DNA of 64,000 bases from Sphingobium lactosutens DS20 (GCF_000445105.1 NZ_ATDP01000071.1:1-64000); one strand, 5' to 3'. Counted from the first letter of the stretch, positions 45,117-55,550 are shown. Made by a program: numbers and translations. The notes: generated by a model not told the origin, from the sequence alone.

Positions 45117-45414
45117 ATCTGGCCGCCAGGAAAGGAAATGTTTTTTGTCAGGAGGCATAAAAGTACTCCGTCAGACAAATCTTCTATTTTCTGCGTATGC
45201 GCTCGGACAGAGGGGCCGGGCGAGCAAAGTTCTGATATGCCCCAACGTGCTAACCTTTAATGCGGCTTGCGCTTCGTGCTCACGTAGATTACGTGTCATC
45301 CAGCATAGAAATGTGCGTGCATAGAGCTATTGGGGCCGATTGCGACGCTCGGAATGAGCGGCCCAGCGTTCGCGAGGATCGTCCTGACCGGCATACAATG
45401 AGGGAGTGTGTCTA
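45117..45414. other. Divergent intergenic region
   Basis: About 300 bases separate the hydrolase operator from the TetR gene. No further gene or strong signal is seen apart from the expected promoters; nothing else stands out on either strand. Confidence 0.4.
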
Positions 45415-46083
45415 TTGTCGAGCGCGGCCAGCACGATGCAAACCGAGGTGGCGGCAGCGCCGCGAGGGCGTCCACGGACGTTCGACCGCGAAGTTGCGCT
45501 GCGAAAGGCCATGACGCTGTTCTGGACGAAGGGCTTTGAAGCAACATCCATGCAGGATCTGGTCGGCACGATGGGGATTAACTCGCCCAGTATCTATGCC
45601 GCTTATGGCAGCAAAGAGGATCTCTTTCGTGAGGCGGTTGCGCTTTATGCCGACGCCGAGGGCGGCGCGACGCTGCGAGCCTTGACCGGCGACCTATCGG
45701 CCCGGGCCGCGATCGAGGTCCTGCTCAAGGAAAATGTCAAACTCTTCACGGGGTCAGATAGACCGCGCGGCTGCCTAATCGTGCTCGGCGCCGGGAACGT
45801 CGCGGACGACCATGCCGCGATACAAATGTTCCTGCGCGGCCGCCGCCGCGAAATTAGCGAAGCTTTTATTCGGAGGCTGACGCGGGCTGTCAAGGACGGC
45901 GAGTTGCCCGAGGAAACGGAGGTGGAGGCGCTAGCAGCGCTCTGTGTGACCTTCCTTAATGGCCTGTCGATCCAGGCGACCGACGGCGTATCACGGGATG
46001 TCCTGATAAAGGCAGTCGATCGGCTGATGGCGATTTGGCCACAAGCCGCCTCTCTGAGGTCGGTTAGCAAGAGGCCTGCCTAG
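45415..46083 (+). CDS. TetR-family regulator
   Basis: Regulator of 222 residues. RGRPRTFDREVALRKAMTLF leads into the helix-turn-helix (MQDLVGTMGINSPSIYAAYGSKEDLF), followed by a helical domain with RGCLIVLGAGN, a pattern of the AcrR/NemR-like subgroup that often senses electrophiles. The TTG at 45415 is chosen for its GGGAG at 8-base spacing; GTG 45406 or ATG 45436 are alternatives. Divergent from the two hydrolases. Confidence 0.83.
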   Translation: MSSAASTMQTEVAAAPRGRPRTFDREVALRKAMTLFWTKGFEATSMQDLVGTMGINSPSIYAAYGSKEDLFREAVALYADAEGGATLRALTGDLSARAAIEVLLKENVKLFTGSDRPRGCLIVLGAGNVADDHAAIQMFLRGRRREISEAFIRRLTRAVKDGELPEETEVEALAALCVTFLNGLSIQATDGVSRDVLIKAVDRLMAIWPQAASLRSVSKRPA

Positions 46084-46090
46084 GCGGATC

Positions 46091-46555
46091 TCATGAGCTA
46101 CATGTAGTGGACATTTGACGTTGCGACACCTCGCTCCTCCGGACGAGGGGCATGGAGTCAGTTTTGACTTTTGAGCCGAGCGCCACCGCCATCTCCACCG
46201 TTGAGCTGCGATGGCTCGACCTTTTGGGGCCGATCCGCGCCCAAACAAATTCGTTCCTGTCATTCATGAGTGCGGCGACGTTGGCAGCCGCCTGGCAGGC
46301 GACCAATTCGAACACAAGCTGATCGGCCTCCACCTCAGGCCGCAATTCCCCAGCCTCTACAGCCTCTCGGATCAGCTTGCGGAAGCGCTCGCGCGTCGCG
46401 GCGCGATGCTCGTTGATCTGATCGCGGATACGCCCAGGACGTGCCCGATATTTGCTGCTGGCGGCGTTGATGAAGCAGCCACCTGGCAAGGTGCGCTGCT
46501 CAACGAAGCGGAACCAACCATCCACGAGAGCCAACAGTCGCTTCAGGGGGCTTGC
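46091..46555 (-). pseudogene. TetR-family C-terminal domain remnant
   Basis: The frame reads as the ligand-binding half of a TetR regulator (LLALVDGWFRFVEQRTLPGGCFINAASS..., then AGELRPEVEADQLVFELVACQ), but no helix-turn-helix precedes it. The 5' side is replaced by IS110-like transposase sequence at 46554-46673. So a regulator gene was interrupted and only its 3' part survives, with unrelated residues at both ends. Confidence 0.7.
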
Positions 46556-46673
46556 GCCCGGCGAGCAGCCCCCTGAGCGCCTGCGCTTCTTTCGACTTGA
46601 CGTTAACCGCACGGAACCAGCTGGTGCGCATCAATTGTGCGATGCCAAGTCGCGCATGTCGTCGATCAAGATC
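46554..46673 (-). pseudogene. IS110-family transposase fragment
   Basis: A short minus-strand stretch reads HARLGIAQLMRTSWFRAVNVK and SKEAQALRGLLAGRK, which matches the DEDD-type IS110 signature (DRNDARGIAQLMR...VKSKEAQALRALL) of many alphaproteobacterial elements. Flanking sequence up to 46980 shows no continuous transposase frame. It joins the TetR remnant directly. Confidence 0.62.
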
Positions 46674-46979
46674 CGAGGTGGCGGTGACTCGAGGAACGCC
46701 GTGGCTAATACGCCGAGGGAAGAATGTGCCCGCCGCCTCGGAGCTTCGCAATCGAAGCGAATGGCTGCTTTCATCGTTCAGGCCCTCCAGGGCCAACCGA
46801 ACACAAGGTTGCGGTGCGATCTCTCGCACCCAACGGCGAGCTCCCCCTCGGATCGAGATTTGAAGACTGTCTGTTGCATATGCTCCGGTGGCCAGCGGTG
46901 CGTTGAACCCCACGGCAGGGTCCGACCAAGTCGGACGGTTGATGTGCTCCTTGATGAAGACGCATCCGACGATAAGCCT
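46674..46979. other. Degenerate stretch without a supported gene
   Basis: About 300 bases of high-GC sequence between the IS110 fragment and the AraC gene. Open frames occur on both strands, but none shows a recognisable domain. It is most likely further insertion-sequence debris. Confidence 0.4.
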
Positions 46980-47897
46980 TCAAGATCGGGCCAGGCCCTT
47001 TGGCGTTGTGCCAAATGCGCGTCGAAACGCGTAGGTGAAAGCGCTCTGGGACGTGTAGCCGAGCTTGCCGCCGATGCTTGCAATGTCAGCATCGCTACTC
47101 GTCAGCACCGCGCGCGCTAGGGTAAGACGCCACGCCCGAACATAGGTTAGTGGTGGCTGCCCCACCTGGCGGGCAAATGCAGCGGAGAAGGCCGCACGCG
47201 ACATGCCCGCGGCGCTGGCGAGCTCCGCCACTGTCCAGGGGCGGGCGATATCCTCATGAAGGGCGCGAAGCGCACAACCGAGCCTAGGATCCACGAGCGC
47301 CCCCAGCCATCCCGTCCGCAGACGCTCGTCGCCTTCCGCATAGGCGCGGATCGCCTCGATCAGCAGCACATCAGCAAGTCGGGCGCTGACGATCTGGCTG
47401 CCCATGGAGCCTCGCTCGGCCTCGCCGTTCAACAGGGCCAGGATGGTGCTCACGGCGCCAGACCCCGGCGAGGACCGGGGAACCAGCAGGAAGTCAGGCA
47501 GCATGTCGAGCAGGAAGTCGGCGTTTCCCGGTGCAAAGGTCACTGTCCCCCCAAGCCCGATCGTATCGTCGCCGCCAAGCCGGGCCACGTCGCAGTCGTC
47601 GTAAAAGGGCGGGCCGTCGCGGAGCGGCAGGCTCGGATCGCTCGCCACGGTATAGGCTGTGCGTCCGATCAGGCAGACGTCGCCGACGCTCAACAGTTGC
47701 GGGTTCCGCTCCGGCACTATCAACCAAGCGGTTCCTTTCAGTAGGGCGACGAACTTCAGGCGATCAAGCGGCGGGAACGAAAGCGTCCATTGCCCAGAGG
47801 CTTCCAGACGCGTGCGACGAGTGACTGTCGCGCCGAGCGCCGTCAGAACGTCTGAGAGCGGATCAGCCGAGAATTTAGACGATTGCGATAAATCCAT
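46980..47897 (-). CDS. AraC-family regulator (cupin_6 type)
   Basis: Regulator of 305 residues with an N-terminal AraC-binding cupin domain (LKFVALLKGTAWLIVPERNPQ and VGDVCLIGRTAYTVASDPS) and two C-terminal helix-turn-helix units (AELASAAGMSRAAFSAAFARQVGQPP and IASIGGKLGYTSQSAFTYAFRRAFGTTP). The ATG at 47897 has AAAGG upstream. It diverges from the SDR at 47960 across 62 bases, a frequent pair in proteobacteria. Confidence 0.88.
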   Translation of the reverse strand: MDLSQSSKFSADPLSDVLTALGATVTRRTRLEASGQWTLSFPPLDRLKFVALLKGTAWLIVPERNPQLLSVGDVCLIGRTAYTVASDPSLPLRDGPPFYDDCDVARLGGDDTIGLGGTVTFAPGNADFLLDMLPDFLLVPRSSPGSGAVSTILALLNGEAERGSMGSQIVSARLADVLLIEAIRAYAEGDERLRTGWLGALVDPRLGCALRALHEDIARPWTVAELASAAGMSRAAFSAAFARQVGQPPLTYVRAWRLTLARAVLTSSDADIASIGGKLGYTSQSAFTYAFRRAFGTTPKGLARS

Positions 47898-47959
47898 AGA
47901 GCCTTTGCTGTCGATCGTCTTGTAAGTTGGACTTCTATCCCTGGTGAAGGAGAACGGCA

Positions 47960-48694
47960 ATGAACATTGCAGGCAAGGTCGTCGTCATCACGGGCGCGAG
48001 CAGCGGCATCGGACGAGCGACAGCGAAACTCCTTGCCGAGCGCGGCGCGTTCGTTGTGTTGGGCGCCCGACGCGAGGAGGAACTCGCCGCCGTAGTCGGA
48101 GAGATTACGGCCAAAGGTGGCAAGGCCGCTTATAGGACGACTGAGGTTCGTCAGCGCAGCGATCTCGAGGCCCTCGTCAAACTGGCTATCGAAGAAGGAG
48201 GGCGGCTCGATGTTCTCGTGAACAATGCCGGAATTGGGCCCATCTCACGCTTCGATGCTCTGCGCGTGGACGATTGGGACGCCATGGTCGACGTCAATCT
48301 GCGCGGTACACTGTATGGCGTCGCTGCGGCGTTGCCGGTCTTCCAGCGCCAGAAATCGGGCCAGATCATCAATGTCGTGTCGACTGCAGGCATCAAAATC
48401 CGGCCGACAATGGGCGTTTATGCCGCGACCAAGAACGCCGTGCGAACCCTCACGGAGGCCCTGCGGCAGGAGGCAGGGCCGCACCTCAGGGTCACCGAAA
48501 TATCGCCTGGCATGATCTCGACAAATTTCGCGGACTCGATGACCGATCCGGCCATCAAGGAGGCCATGAGCAAACGCATCGGCGACGTCGCCATTTCACC
48601 CGACGCCATTGCTCGCGGCGTTGCCTTCGCGATCGAGCAACCGGCTGATGTTGATGTCGGCAGTATCGTCATACGACCGACGGCGCAGGATTGA
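47960..48694 (+). CDS. Short-chain dehydrogenase/reductase
   Basis: Classical SDR of 244 residues with NAD(P) motif GASSGIGRATAKLL (12-25), NNAG and the catalytic YAATK. AAGGAG lies 8 bases before the ATG. Divergent from the AraC gene at 46980, which probably controls it. The sequence resembles the broad YdfG-like SDR group, and no specific substrate can be read from it. Confidence 0.87.
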   Translation: MNIAGKVVVITGASSGIGRATAKLLAERGAFVVLGARREEELAAVVGEITAKGGKAAYRTTEVRQRSDLEALVKLAIEEGGRLDVLVNNAGIGPISRFDALRVDDWDAMVDVNLRGTLYGVAAALPVFQRQKSGQIINVVSTAGIKIRPTMGVYAATKNAVRTLTEALRQEAGPHLRVTEISPGMISTNFADSMTDPAIKEAMSKRIGDVAISPDAIARGVAFAIEQPADVDVGSIVIRPTAQD

Positions 48695-48719
48695 TGGCGT
48701 GTTGCCTGCGACCAGCGTT

Positions 48720-49165
48720 GAGTCCGCCAACGCCCTGCGCCACCGCCTAATGGACCCGACGCTGTTCAAGGAGCTCATTGGCCAGATGAACCGGCTTCAC
48801 ATGGAAGGGCGGGCGTCGATCCACGCGGCCGAAGCGGAGCAAGCGGGTCGACGGTGAACTCAACAAGCTGATGAAACTCATCCCCGCGTCGGGCAGCGAC
48901 TACGCGCCCACGAGGATGATGAAGCAGATGAAAAGAGCTTGAGGCTCGCCAAGCGGAATTGAAGGCGCTCCTGCAAGAGGCGGAAGAGCCGCCGCAACTC
49001 CCGCATCCCAACATGGCGATCACTATCGCGTCCAGGTCGACGAACTATATGCGGCGCTCCAGGAGGATTTGGAAGAGAAGCGAATGGTCGCCTCCGACGT
49101 GATCCGCTCGCTGTGCGGGAGATCGTCTATACTACCCGCCCAGCGACAAGTTCACACAGCTTAAA
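48720..49165 (+). pseudogene. Serine-recombinase C-terminal remnant
   Basis: In three frames the sequence reads ALRHRLMDPTLFKELIGQMN, ELNKLMKLIPAS, RMMKQMKR, LKALLQEAEEPPQLPHPNMA and QVDELYAALQEDLEEKRMVA, in the order found in the coiled-coil C terminus of large serine recombinases (resolvase/integrase). Several frameshifts and stops separate the blocks, and the catalytic N-terminal domain is absent. It lies just left of the tRNA-Leu genes and probably belonged to the element that integrated there. Confidence 0.72.
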
Positions 49166-49476
49166 TCAGAATGCGAGTAATTGATACTGACGGTGGTTAT
49201 GTGGGCCCCCAAGCCCATAAAAGCGGCAGCATCTACCTAACTTCCGGTCATATTCGAACCGATGGGCCTCGAAGGCGCCACGAGCACCTATCGCTCGCCG
49301 TACTGTCAAACAGCGTCAGTACGGCGCAACATAGCTATATATGGGTGCAAAAGTTTCAAATCACGCACAATCGGCACTTCAATGCCTTACCCATTTCGCA
49401 AGTGGCAGACGGGCGTATAACAAAATCGCCACGAAAGGCGGGCCGTGGCGGCAATGAAACAAGAAAGCCCCCGCAA

Positions 49477-49698
49477 GTGACTGATCAAAGAGCACCCCTA
49501 CCGATATATCTCAACAACGACGAGGCTGCTGCCTTCCTAAGGCTGTCGCCCCGGACACTTGAAAAGCAACGTGTGGTGGGTGGTGGCCCTCCGTACAGAA
49601 AATTCGGCCGCAGAGTTCTATACGCTCAAACTGACCTACAAGATTGGGCTGAAAAACGCACATACGGCAACACAAGCGAGTTCAATCTTAGCAAATGA
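49477..49698 (+). CDS. Small MerR-like helix-turn-helix protein (AlpA/Xis type)
   Basis: A 73-residue protein is predicted from the GTG at 49477: PIYLNNDEAAAFLRLSPRTLE, RRVLYAQTDLQDW are the hallmarks of the excisionase/AlpA-like HTH_17 family. Such genes often sit beside integrases on islands and prophages, next to tRNA attachment sites. The frame is open upstream to 49171, but that part has no domain. The integrase partner is not present nearby. Confidence 0.68.
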   Translation: MTDQRAPLPIYLNNDEAAAFLRLSPRTLEKQRVVGGGPPYRKFGRRVLYAQTDLQDWAEKRTYGNTSEFNLSK

Positions 49699-49717
49699 GT
49701 CTGAAAATACAGAAAGT

Positions 49718-49801
<84 letters not shown>

Positions 49802-50130
49802 ACGTGGACTTCTAATACTTTACAGACCTGTCGAAAATACTTCTTCAGATCCATAAGCTCGCTAAGCCTATGCTTGCGACAAAGCCTCCACTCGCTTGAC
49901 CCTACTCATTCGCCAAGCACACTGGAAGAGAGTTTCGCACATCTCTTAAACGGAGCGTGCCATCCGAGGTACGATCGAGTTCGCTGCAGCTGGATTTCTG
50001 CCGGCTCCTATGTGGCTCCTAGCCCAAAATCAGCCGATTTCGAATTCCAGCATTTAGCGCCTCTAAGAGGCTCAAAACAAACAAAAACTCCTTTCACCGC
50101 ATAGAACGAACAGACCATCGCAACACCGCT
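49802..50130. other. Stretch between the two tRNA-Leu sequences
   Basis: About 330 bases with no supported gene. Base composition is lower in GC than its surroundings. It probably is what remains of the integrated element between the intact tRNA and the cut tRNA. Confidence 0.45.
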
Positions 50131-50169
50131 TTTTGAGTCCGGCGCGTCTACCAATTTCACCACACCCGC
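50131..50169 (-). pseudogene. 5' half of a second tRNA-Leu, broken at the anticodon loop
   Basis: The minus strand reads GCGGGTGTGGTGAAATTGG then TAGACGCGCCGGACTCAAAA: acceptor 5' strand, D arm, the 5' side of the anticodon stem and the loop CTCAAAA (anticodon CAA). The expected 3' side (TCCGG, variable arm, T arm, acceptor) is missing; the following bases are unrelated. The break falls exactly after the anticodon loop, as expected for integration at an anticodon-loop attachment site. Confidence 0.75.
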
Positions 50170-50386
50170 ATCATCTGCGCACCGCGATAGTCAGACCATT
50201 CGCGATGCAATCGGCGTCATCCAAGGCCTGATGAAGGCCGCAGGACTACGCCGGGTCCGCCAGATGGCAAAATCCGATCCCGCCGTCCAGCCGAAAAACA
50301 TCCTTTGCGACAAGGATATGCGGATGGCCGCAGGCATAGCGCTTGGCTCGGCCGGCCATCCGGACATCAACGGCGCAATTTATGAT

Positions 50387-51004
50387 CTATTCCTGCTTCT
50401 GTCCGGGGAAAGGATCGGCGGCCAGCAGGCGAGCCAGATGCGCGGCATTGCCGGCAACCATCTTTGCCGTTTTGGCGACGGTGTCGGGCGTGCGGTCCAA
50501 ATCCTTGAAGTCGGTCGACCCCATCGCCTCCCCTACCCAGTAACAGGCGGCGACGCCGGGGATGGTCCATCCTACATCGTTGAGCGACTGGAAAATCTGG
50601 GCCGACGCGAAATGGGCGCCATCCTCATTCCCGACGATCGCCGCGACTGCCACCTTGGAATAGCTTGGCATACGCCCCTGATCATCTGTTTCCGAAAGAA
50701 AGGCATCCATGCGTTCCAGCGCCCGTTTGGCGACGCTGCAAGCCTGCCCCATCCAGATTGGTGTGCCAAAGATCAGGATGTCGGCAGCCAATATCTTTTC
50801 CCGGATGGCCGGCCATTCATCACCGTCGCCTTCATCTGACGAAACACCGGGCGGGACATTGTGCGCGGCCAGGCGGATCGTATCGGCCACCTCAACGCCC
50901 AATGCCGTCAATTCCCGCGTCAGTACGGCGATCATCGCATCGGTGGAACTCGGCGCGGAGGCATCCCGCTTGAGCGTGCAGTTTAGCGGCTGGGCTTTCA
51001 GCAT
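50387..51004 (-). CDS. Flavodoxin-fold NAD(P)H-dependent oxidoreductase
   Basis: Protein of 205 residues in the NADPH-FMN reductase/flavodoxin_2 group, with LNCTLKRDASAPSSTDAMIA at the phosphate site, ILIFGTPIWMGQACSVAKRA and AAIVGNEDGAHF. First clear gene to the right of the tRNA fragment, hence the likely start of the core chromosome. It diverges from zwf over 189 bases. Substrate unknown. Confidence 0.82.
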   Translation of the reverse strand: MLKAQPLNCTLKRDASAPSSTDAMIAVLTRELTALGVEVADTIRLAAHNVPPGVSSDEGDGDEWPAIREKILAADILIFGTPIWMGQACSVAKRALERMDAFLSETDDQGRMPSYSKVAVAAIVGNEDGAHFASAQIFQSLNDVGWTIPGVAACYWVGEAMGSTDFKDLDRTPDTVAKTAKMVAGNAAHLARLLAADPFPGQKQE

Positions 51005-51193
51005 CCTAATCTCCTATATCTGGGACCAAGCGCAGCGCGACTGGGTAAGTTCCCGGGCAACCAAAGCCTGCCATCAGACGTAATGTTGCGACAGCGCCCT
51101 TCGGGCGATAGCCTGCTTGCGTAACGATCCGCGCTCGGTATAAGGGCGCCATCGTGCAGACATGACAAACACCAAACGGAGAAGGATCATCCT

Positions 51194-52657
51194 TTGACCG
51201 AACCGTCTGCCACATTCCTGCTGTTCGGCGCCACCGGCGACCTTGCCCGGCGCATGATCTTTCCTTCGCTCTACAATCTGCTGGCCGATGGCCTGCTGCC
51301 CGACGATTTTCTGATCGTCGCGTCCGGCCGGTCCGAAATGTCGGACGATGCCTTCCGCGAAGAGGTTTGCGCGGCATTGCGGCAGTTTCTGCCGGCGGAT
51401 CGCTATGACGACGAAGTCGCGTCACAGTTCCGCACCATGATCGGCTATCAGCCGGTGGATGCCGCCAAGCCTGATCAGTTTGCAGCGCTGGCGCAACGGA
51501 TCGATGGGAGGCTGGAGCGTGGCCTGTCCGTCTATCTGTCCACGCCCCCTTCCCTGTTCGCCCCGACGGCCCAGGGGCTTGCCGACGCCGGTCTGATTGC
51601 AGCCAATACGCGCATCGCAATGGAAAAGCCCATCGGCAAGGATCTGGCATCGTCAAAGCAGGTGAACGACGGGATTGGCGCCCTGTTCGCCGAAGACCAG
51701 ATTTTCCGCGTCGATCATTATCTGGGCAAGGAAACGGTGCAGAACCTGCTGGCGCTGCGCTTTGGCAATGTGATGTTCGAGCCGCTCTGGAATACCGGAG
51801 CGATTGATCATGTGCAGATCACCGTGGGGGAAACCGTCGGTTTGGAGGGCCGCGTGTCTTATTATGACGGCGTCGGCGCGCTGCGCGACATGGTGCAGAA
51901 CCATATCCTCCAGATCCTGTCGATCATCACCATGGAGCCACCAGCGCGCATGGACCCGACAGCGGTGCGCGATGAAAAGGTGAAGGTGCTGCGGTCGCTG
52001 CGGCCGATGACGGCGGAAACGGTCAAGACGAACAGCGTGCGCGGCCAATATACGCCCGGCGCCGTGCAGGGCGAAATCGTTACCGGCTATGCCGATGAAC
52101 TCGGCCAGCCGTCCGACACGGAAACCTTCGTCGCGCTCAAGGCCTATATCGACAATTGGCGCTGGCAGGGCGTGCCCTTCTATCTGCGTACCGGAAAGCG
52201 CATGCCGGCGCGCCAGTCCGAAATCCTGATTCAGTTCAAGCCGGTACGCCACTCCATCTTCTGGCGCGCGGGGCATGGCACCGGCCTGGAGCCCAATACC
52301 CTGATTATCCGCCTCCAGCCCGAGGAATATATCCGCCTGCTCATCATGAGCAAAAGGCCGGGGCTGGAACGGCAGGTCCATCTGGAGGAAGTGACGCTCG
52401 ACGTGTCGCTGACTGCCGCCTTCGCCGGGCAGCGACGTCGCATCGCCTATGAACGGTTGATCCTGGACCTGCTGGCAGGCGACCAGACGTTGTTCGTCCG
52501 CCGTGACGAGGTGGAGGCGCAGTGGACCTGGATCGACAGCATCATCGATGGCTGGAAAGAGGCGAATATGAAGGTCGCCCCCTATAGTTCGGGGAACTGG
52601 GGTCCGTCCTCGGCCATTGCCCTGATCGAACGCGACGGAGCAAGCTGGCATGACTGA
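51194..52657 (+). CDS. zwf: Glucose-6-phosphate 1-dehydrogenase
   Basis: NADP-dependent first enzyme of the Entner-Doudoroff and oxidative pentose-phosphate routes, 487 residues. N-terminal nucleotide motif [12 protein letters not shown] (10-21) and the substrate motif [11 protein letters not shown] are intact. It starts with TTG at 51194, with GGAGAAGGA upstream at good spacing. Its 3' end overlaps edd by 8 bases, so zwf-edd-(glk)-eda form one operon, as is typical for sphingomonads, where this is the main route of glucose catabolism. Confidence 0.96.
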   Translation: MTEPSATFLLFGATGDLARRMIFPSLYNLLADGLLPDDFLIVASGRSEMSDDAFREEVCAALRQFLPADRYDDEVASQFRTMIGYQPVDAAKPDQFAALAQRIDGRLERGLSVYLSTPPSLFAPTAQGLADAGLIAANTRIAMEKPIGKDLASSKQVNDGIGALFAEDQIFRVDHYLGKETVQNLLALRFGNVMFEPLWNTGAIDHVQITVGETVGLEGRVSYYDGVGALRDMVQNHILQILSIITMEPPARMDPTAVRDEKVKVLRSLRPMTAETVKTNSVRGQYTPGAVQGEIVTGYADELGQPSDTETFVALKAYIDNWRWQGVPFYLRTGKRMPARQSEILIQFKPVRHSIFWRAGHGTGLEPNTLIIRLQPEEYIRLLIMSKRPGLERQVHLEEVTLDVSLTAAFAGQRRRIAYERLILDLLAGDQTLFVRRDEVEAQWTWIDSIIDGWKEANMKVAPYSSGNWGPSSAIALIERDGASWHD

Positions 52658-54476
52658 TCTGCACCCCACAATCGCCAAGGTGACCGAGCGCATCGTTCAG
52701 CGGAGCGCTGCGAGCCGACGCAAATATCTCGACCTCATCGAACGGGGTCGCGACGCGGGCACCAATCGTGATCAGCTGTCCTGCGGCAATCTGGCCCACG
52801 GCTTTGCCGCCAGTGGTGAGGACAAGCCGGTGATCCGCACCGGCAAGGCGATGAATATCGGCATCGTCACCGCCTATAATGACATGCTGTCGGCCCATCA
52901 GCCCTATGGCCGCTATCCTGAACAGATCAAGATCGCCGCCCGCGAAGTCGGCGCGACGGCGCAGGTGGCCGGCGGCGTGCCAGCAATGTGCGATGGCGTG
53001 ACCCAGGGGCAGGCAGGCATGGACCTGTCCTTGTTCAGCCGCGACACGATCGCGCTGGGCACCGCCGTTGCGCTCAGCCATGCGATGTTCGAGGGCGCGC
53101 TCCTGCTCGGCATTTGCGACAAGATCGTGCCGGGGCTGCTGATCGGCGCGCTGCGCTATGGTCATTTGCCGACCATCCTCATTCCCGCAGGGCCGATGCC
53201 GTCGGGCCTGGCCAACAAGGAGAAGGTGCGCATCCGTCAGCTCTATGCGGAAGGGAAAGTCGGGCGCGACGAGTTGCTGGAATCGGAGAGCGCCTCTTAC
53301 CATGGCGCAGGCACTTGCACCTTCTATGGCACCGCCAACAGCAATCAGATGATGATGGAGATGATGGGGCTCCACATGCCCGCCGCCTCCTTCGTCAATC
53401 CGGGCACCAAGCTGCGCACAGAGCTTACTCGCGCGGCGACGCACAGGGTTGCGCAGATTGGATGGGACGGTGATGATTATCGGCCGCTGGGCCATTGCGT
53501 CGATGAAAAGGCGATCGTCAATGCAATGATCGGCCTGATGGCCACGGGCGGATCGACCAATCATGCGATCCACCTGCCCGCCATCGCACGCGCGGCCGGC
53601 ATTCATATCGACTGGACCGACTTTGCCGAGATTTCCGATGCCGTGCCGTTGCTGGCCCGCGTCTATCCCAACGGATCGGGCGACGTGAACCATTTTCACG
53701 CGGCCGGCGGCATCAGCTTTGTCATTCGCGAATTGCTGGATGCCGGATTGCTCCACCGGGACATCCGGACCGTCGCGCGGCAGGACCTGACCGACTATGG
53801 CAAGGAACCGGTGCTGGAAAATGAGGCGCTGGCGTGGAAGGACGTGCCGTCGTCACGCGATGAAGCCATGCTGCGGCCGGTGTCCAATCCGTTCCAGCCC
53901 GATGGCGGCATGAAGCTGTTGCAGGGTAATCTGGGTCGCTGCGTCATGAAGACAAGCGCAGTCGATCCCGAACGCTGGACGATCGAAGCGCCGGCCGCGC
54001 TGTTCCATGACCAGGACGATGTGCTGCGCGCGTTCAAGGCGGGCGAGCTGGAGCGCGATGTGGTGGTGGTCGTGCGCTTTCAGGGGCCACGCGCCAATGG
54101 CATGCCGGAACTGCATAAACTGACGCCGGCGCTTGGCGTGCTCCAGGATCGCGGGTTCAAGGTCGCGCTGCTGACCGACGGTCGCATGTCCGGTGCTTCC
54201 GGCAAGGTGCCTGCCGCCATTCACTTGTCCCCCGAAGCATTGGGCGGCGGTCCCATCGGCAAGCTGCGCGATGGCGACATGGTGCGCGTCTGCGCCCGGA
54301 CCGGATCGGTCGAGGCCCTGGTGGATGAGGCGGAATGGGAGCGGCGCGACCATCCTGAAGCCCCGCCCCCGCCTTATGACACGGGTCGCGAGCTGTTCGC
54401 GCTGTTCCGCCACCAGAGCGACCTTGCCGAACAGGGTGCGTCGCCGATCCTGGCGGCGATGGACAGCGAAATTTGA
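52650..54476 (+). CDS. edd: 6-phosphogluconate dehydratase
   Basis: Fe-S dehydratase of 608 residues that converts 6-phosphogluconate to 2-keto-3-deoxy-6-phosphogluconate. Cys-containing motifs [15 protein letters not shown] and [20 protein letters not shown] are those that bind the 4Fe-4S cluster in the IlvD/Edd family. Overlaps zwf and is followed by glk after 97 bases. Length is standard. Confidence 0.97.
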   Translation: MTDLHPTIAKVTERIVQRSAASRRKYLDLIERGRDAGTNRDQLSCGNLAHGFAASGEDKPVIRTGKAMNIGIVTAYNDMLSAHQPYGRYPEQIKIAAREVGATAQVAGGVPAMCDGVTQGQAGMDLSLFSRDTIALGTAVALSHAMFEGALLLGICDKIVPGLLIGALRYGHLPTILIPAGPMPSGLANKEKVRIRQLYAEGKVGRDELLESESASYHGAGTCTFYGTANSNQMMMEMMGLHMPAASFVNPGTKLRTELTRAATHRVAQIGWDGDDYRPLGHCVDEKAIVNAMIGLMATGGSTNHAIHLPAIARAAGIHIDWTDFAEISDAVPLLARVYPNGSGDVNHFHAAGGISFVIRELLDAGLLHRDIRTVARQDLTDYGKEPVLENEALAWKDVPSSRDEAMLRPVSNPFQPDGGMKLLQGNLGRCVMKTSAVDPERWTIEAPAALFHDQDDVLRAFKAGELERDVVVVVRFQGPRANGMPELHKLTPALGVLQDRGFKVALLTDGRMSGASGKVPAAIHLSPEALGGGPIGKLRDGDMVRVCARTGSVEALVDEAEWERRDHPEAPPPPYDTGRELFALFRHQSDLAEQGASPILAAMDSEI

Positions 54477-54573
54477 TTTGATTCCGTTCGCCACGACCCC
54501 GTCGATGCCCTTCTCGCTTTGAAGAGAAGCAAGGCCTTTCGATGATCTTCGAGGTGAACGGAGGGAGAGTGAC

Positions 54574-55548
54574 ATGACCGATATCATCGCCGCCGACATT
54601 GGCGGCACCAATGCCCGCTTCGCTCGCGCCACCCTGGACGAAAAGGGCGTGCCCACGCTTGGCACCGTACGCAAATATAAGGTGGAGGATTATCCTACCC
54701 TGACCGCCTGCTGGGCGGCTTTTGCCGCCGATGAACGTGAAGAGGGCGCAGGCGATCTGCCCGACGCTGCCTCCATTGCATTTGCGACCGCCATCGGCCG
54801 CGACGTCATCAAGCTGACCAACAGCAACTGGGTGATCCGCGCCGACACGCTGGCTTCCGACCTTGGCGTGCGCACCGTGCGCCTGGTGAATGATTTCGAG
54901 GCCGTGGCCTTTGCCGTCTCGCGCCTGCCGCAGGAAAATCTGCCGCTGCTCTTTGGCGAGGACAAGCCTTTTCCCTTCGACGGCGGCGTTACCGTGATGG
55001 GACCAGGCACTGGCCTTGGCGTGGCGATGATCGCGTTCGACAACGGCCATCCCCATGTGGTCGCGACCGAAGGCGGCCATCTGGATTTCGCGCCGCTGGA
55101 CCATATGGAAGAGCGCATCCTGTCCTATCTGCGCGACAAGTTTCTGCGCGTGTCGACCGAGCGTATGGTGTCCGGACCGGGCCTCAACAATATTTACAAG
55201 GCGATGGCGACCATCGGGCATGAACGTGTCGTGCTGATGGAAGACCCCGAATTGTGGCAGGCGGCGCTCGACGGGACGGATGATTTCGCCCGGCGCGCGC
55301 TGGAGCGTTTCTGTCTATGCTATGGGTCGGTCGCGGGCGATCTGGCCTTGGCGCATGGCCCGCACGGCGTCGTGCTGGCTGGCGGCCTCACCCAGCGAAT
55401 GCGCGATTTCCTGCCGCAGAGCGGTTTTCATACGCGGTTCAAGGCCAAGGGCCGGTTCGAGAGCCTGATGGCGACGGTGCCGATCCGCTGCGCCGTCCAT
55501 GACGAAATCGGCCTATTCGGCGCTGCCGCGGCCTTCAGGGAGAAATGA
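54574..55548 (+). CDS. glk: Glucokinase
   Basis: ROK-unrelated bacterial glucokinase (Glk family) of 324 residues, phosphorylating glucose with ATP. N-terminal ADIGGTNARFARA phosphate motif, then GPGTGLGVAMI and TEGGHLDFAP. GGAGGGAGAG lies before the ATG. Encoded between edd and eda, giving the gene order zwf-edd-glk-eda known from sphingomonads and Zymomonas relatives. Confidence 0.96.
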   Translation: MTDIIAADIGGTNARFARATLDEKGVPTLGTVRKYKVEDYPTLTACWAAFAADEREEGAGDLPDAASIAFATAIGRDVIKLTNSNWVIRADTLASDLGVRTVRLVNDFEAVAFAVSRLPQENLPLLFGEDKPFPFDGGVTVMGPGTGLGVAMIAFDNGHPHVVATEGGHLDFAPLDHMEERILSYLRDKFLRVSTERMVSGPGLNNIYKAMATIGHERVVLMEDPELWQAALDGTDDFARRALERFCLCYGSVAGDLALAHGPHGVVLAGGLTQRMRDFLPQSGFHTRFKAKGRFESLMATVPIRCAVHDEIGLFGAAAAFREK

Positions 55549-55550
55549 GA

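Noticed and set aside
49171..49476. N-terminal extension of the small HTH gene
   Set aside because: The frame is open, but the sequence has no domain and overlaps the recombinase debris region; the HTH protein is complete from the GTG at 49477.
50231..50839. Open frame of 202 codons on the plus strand
   Set aside because: Antisense to the flavodoxin-fold oxidoreductase, which has clear motifs on the minus strand.
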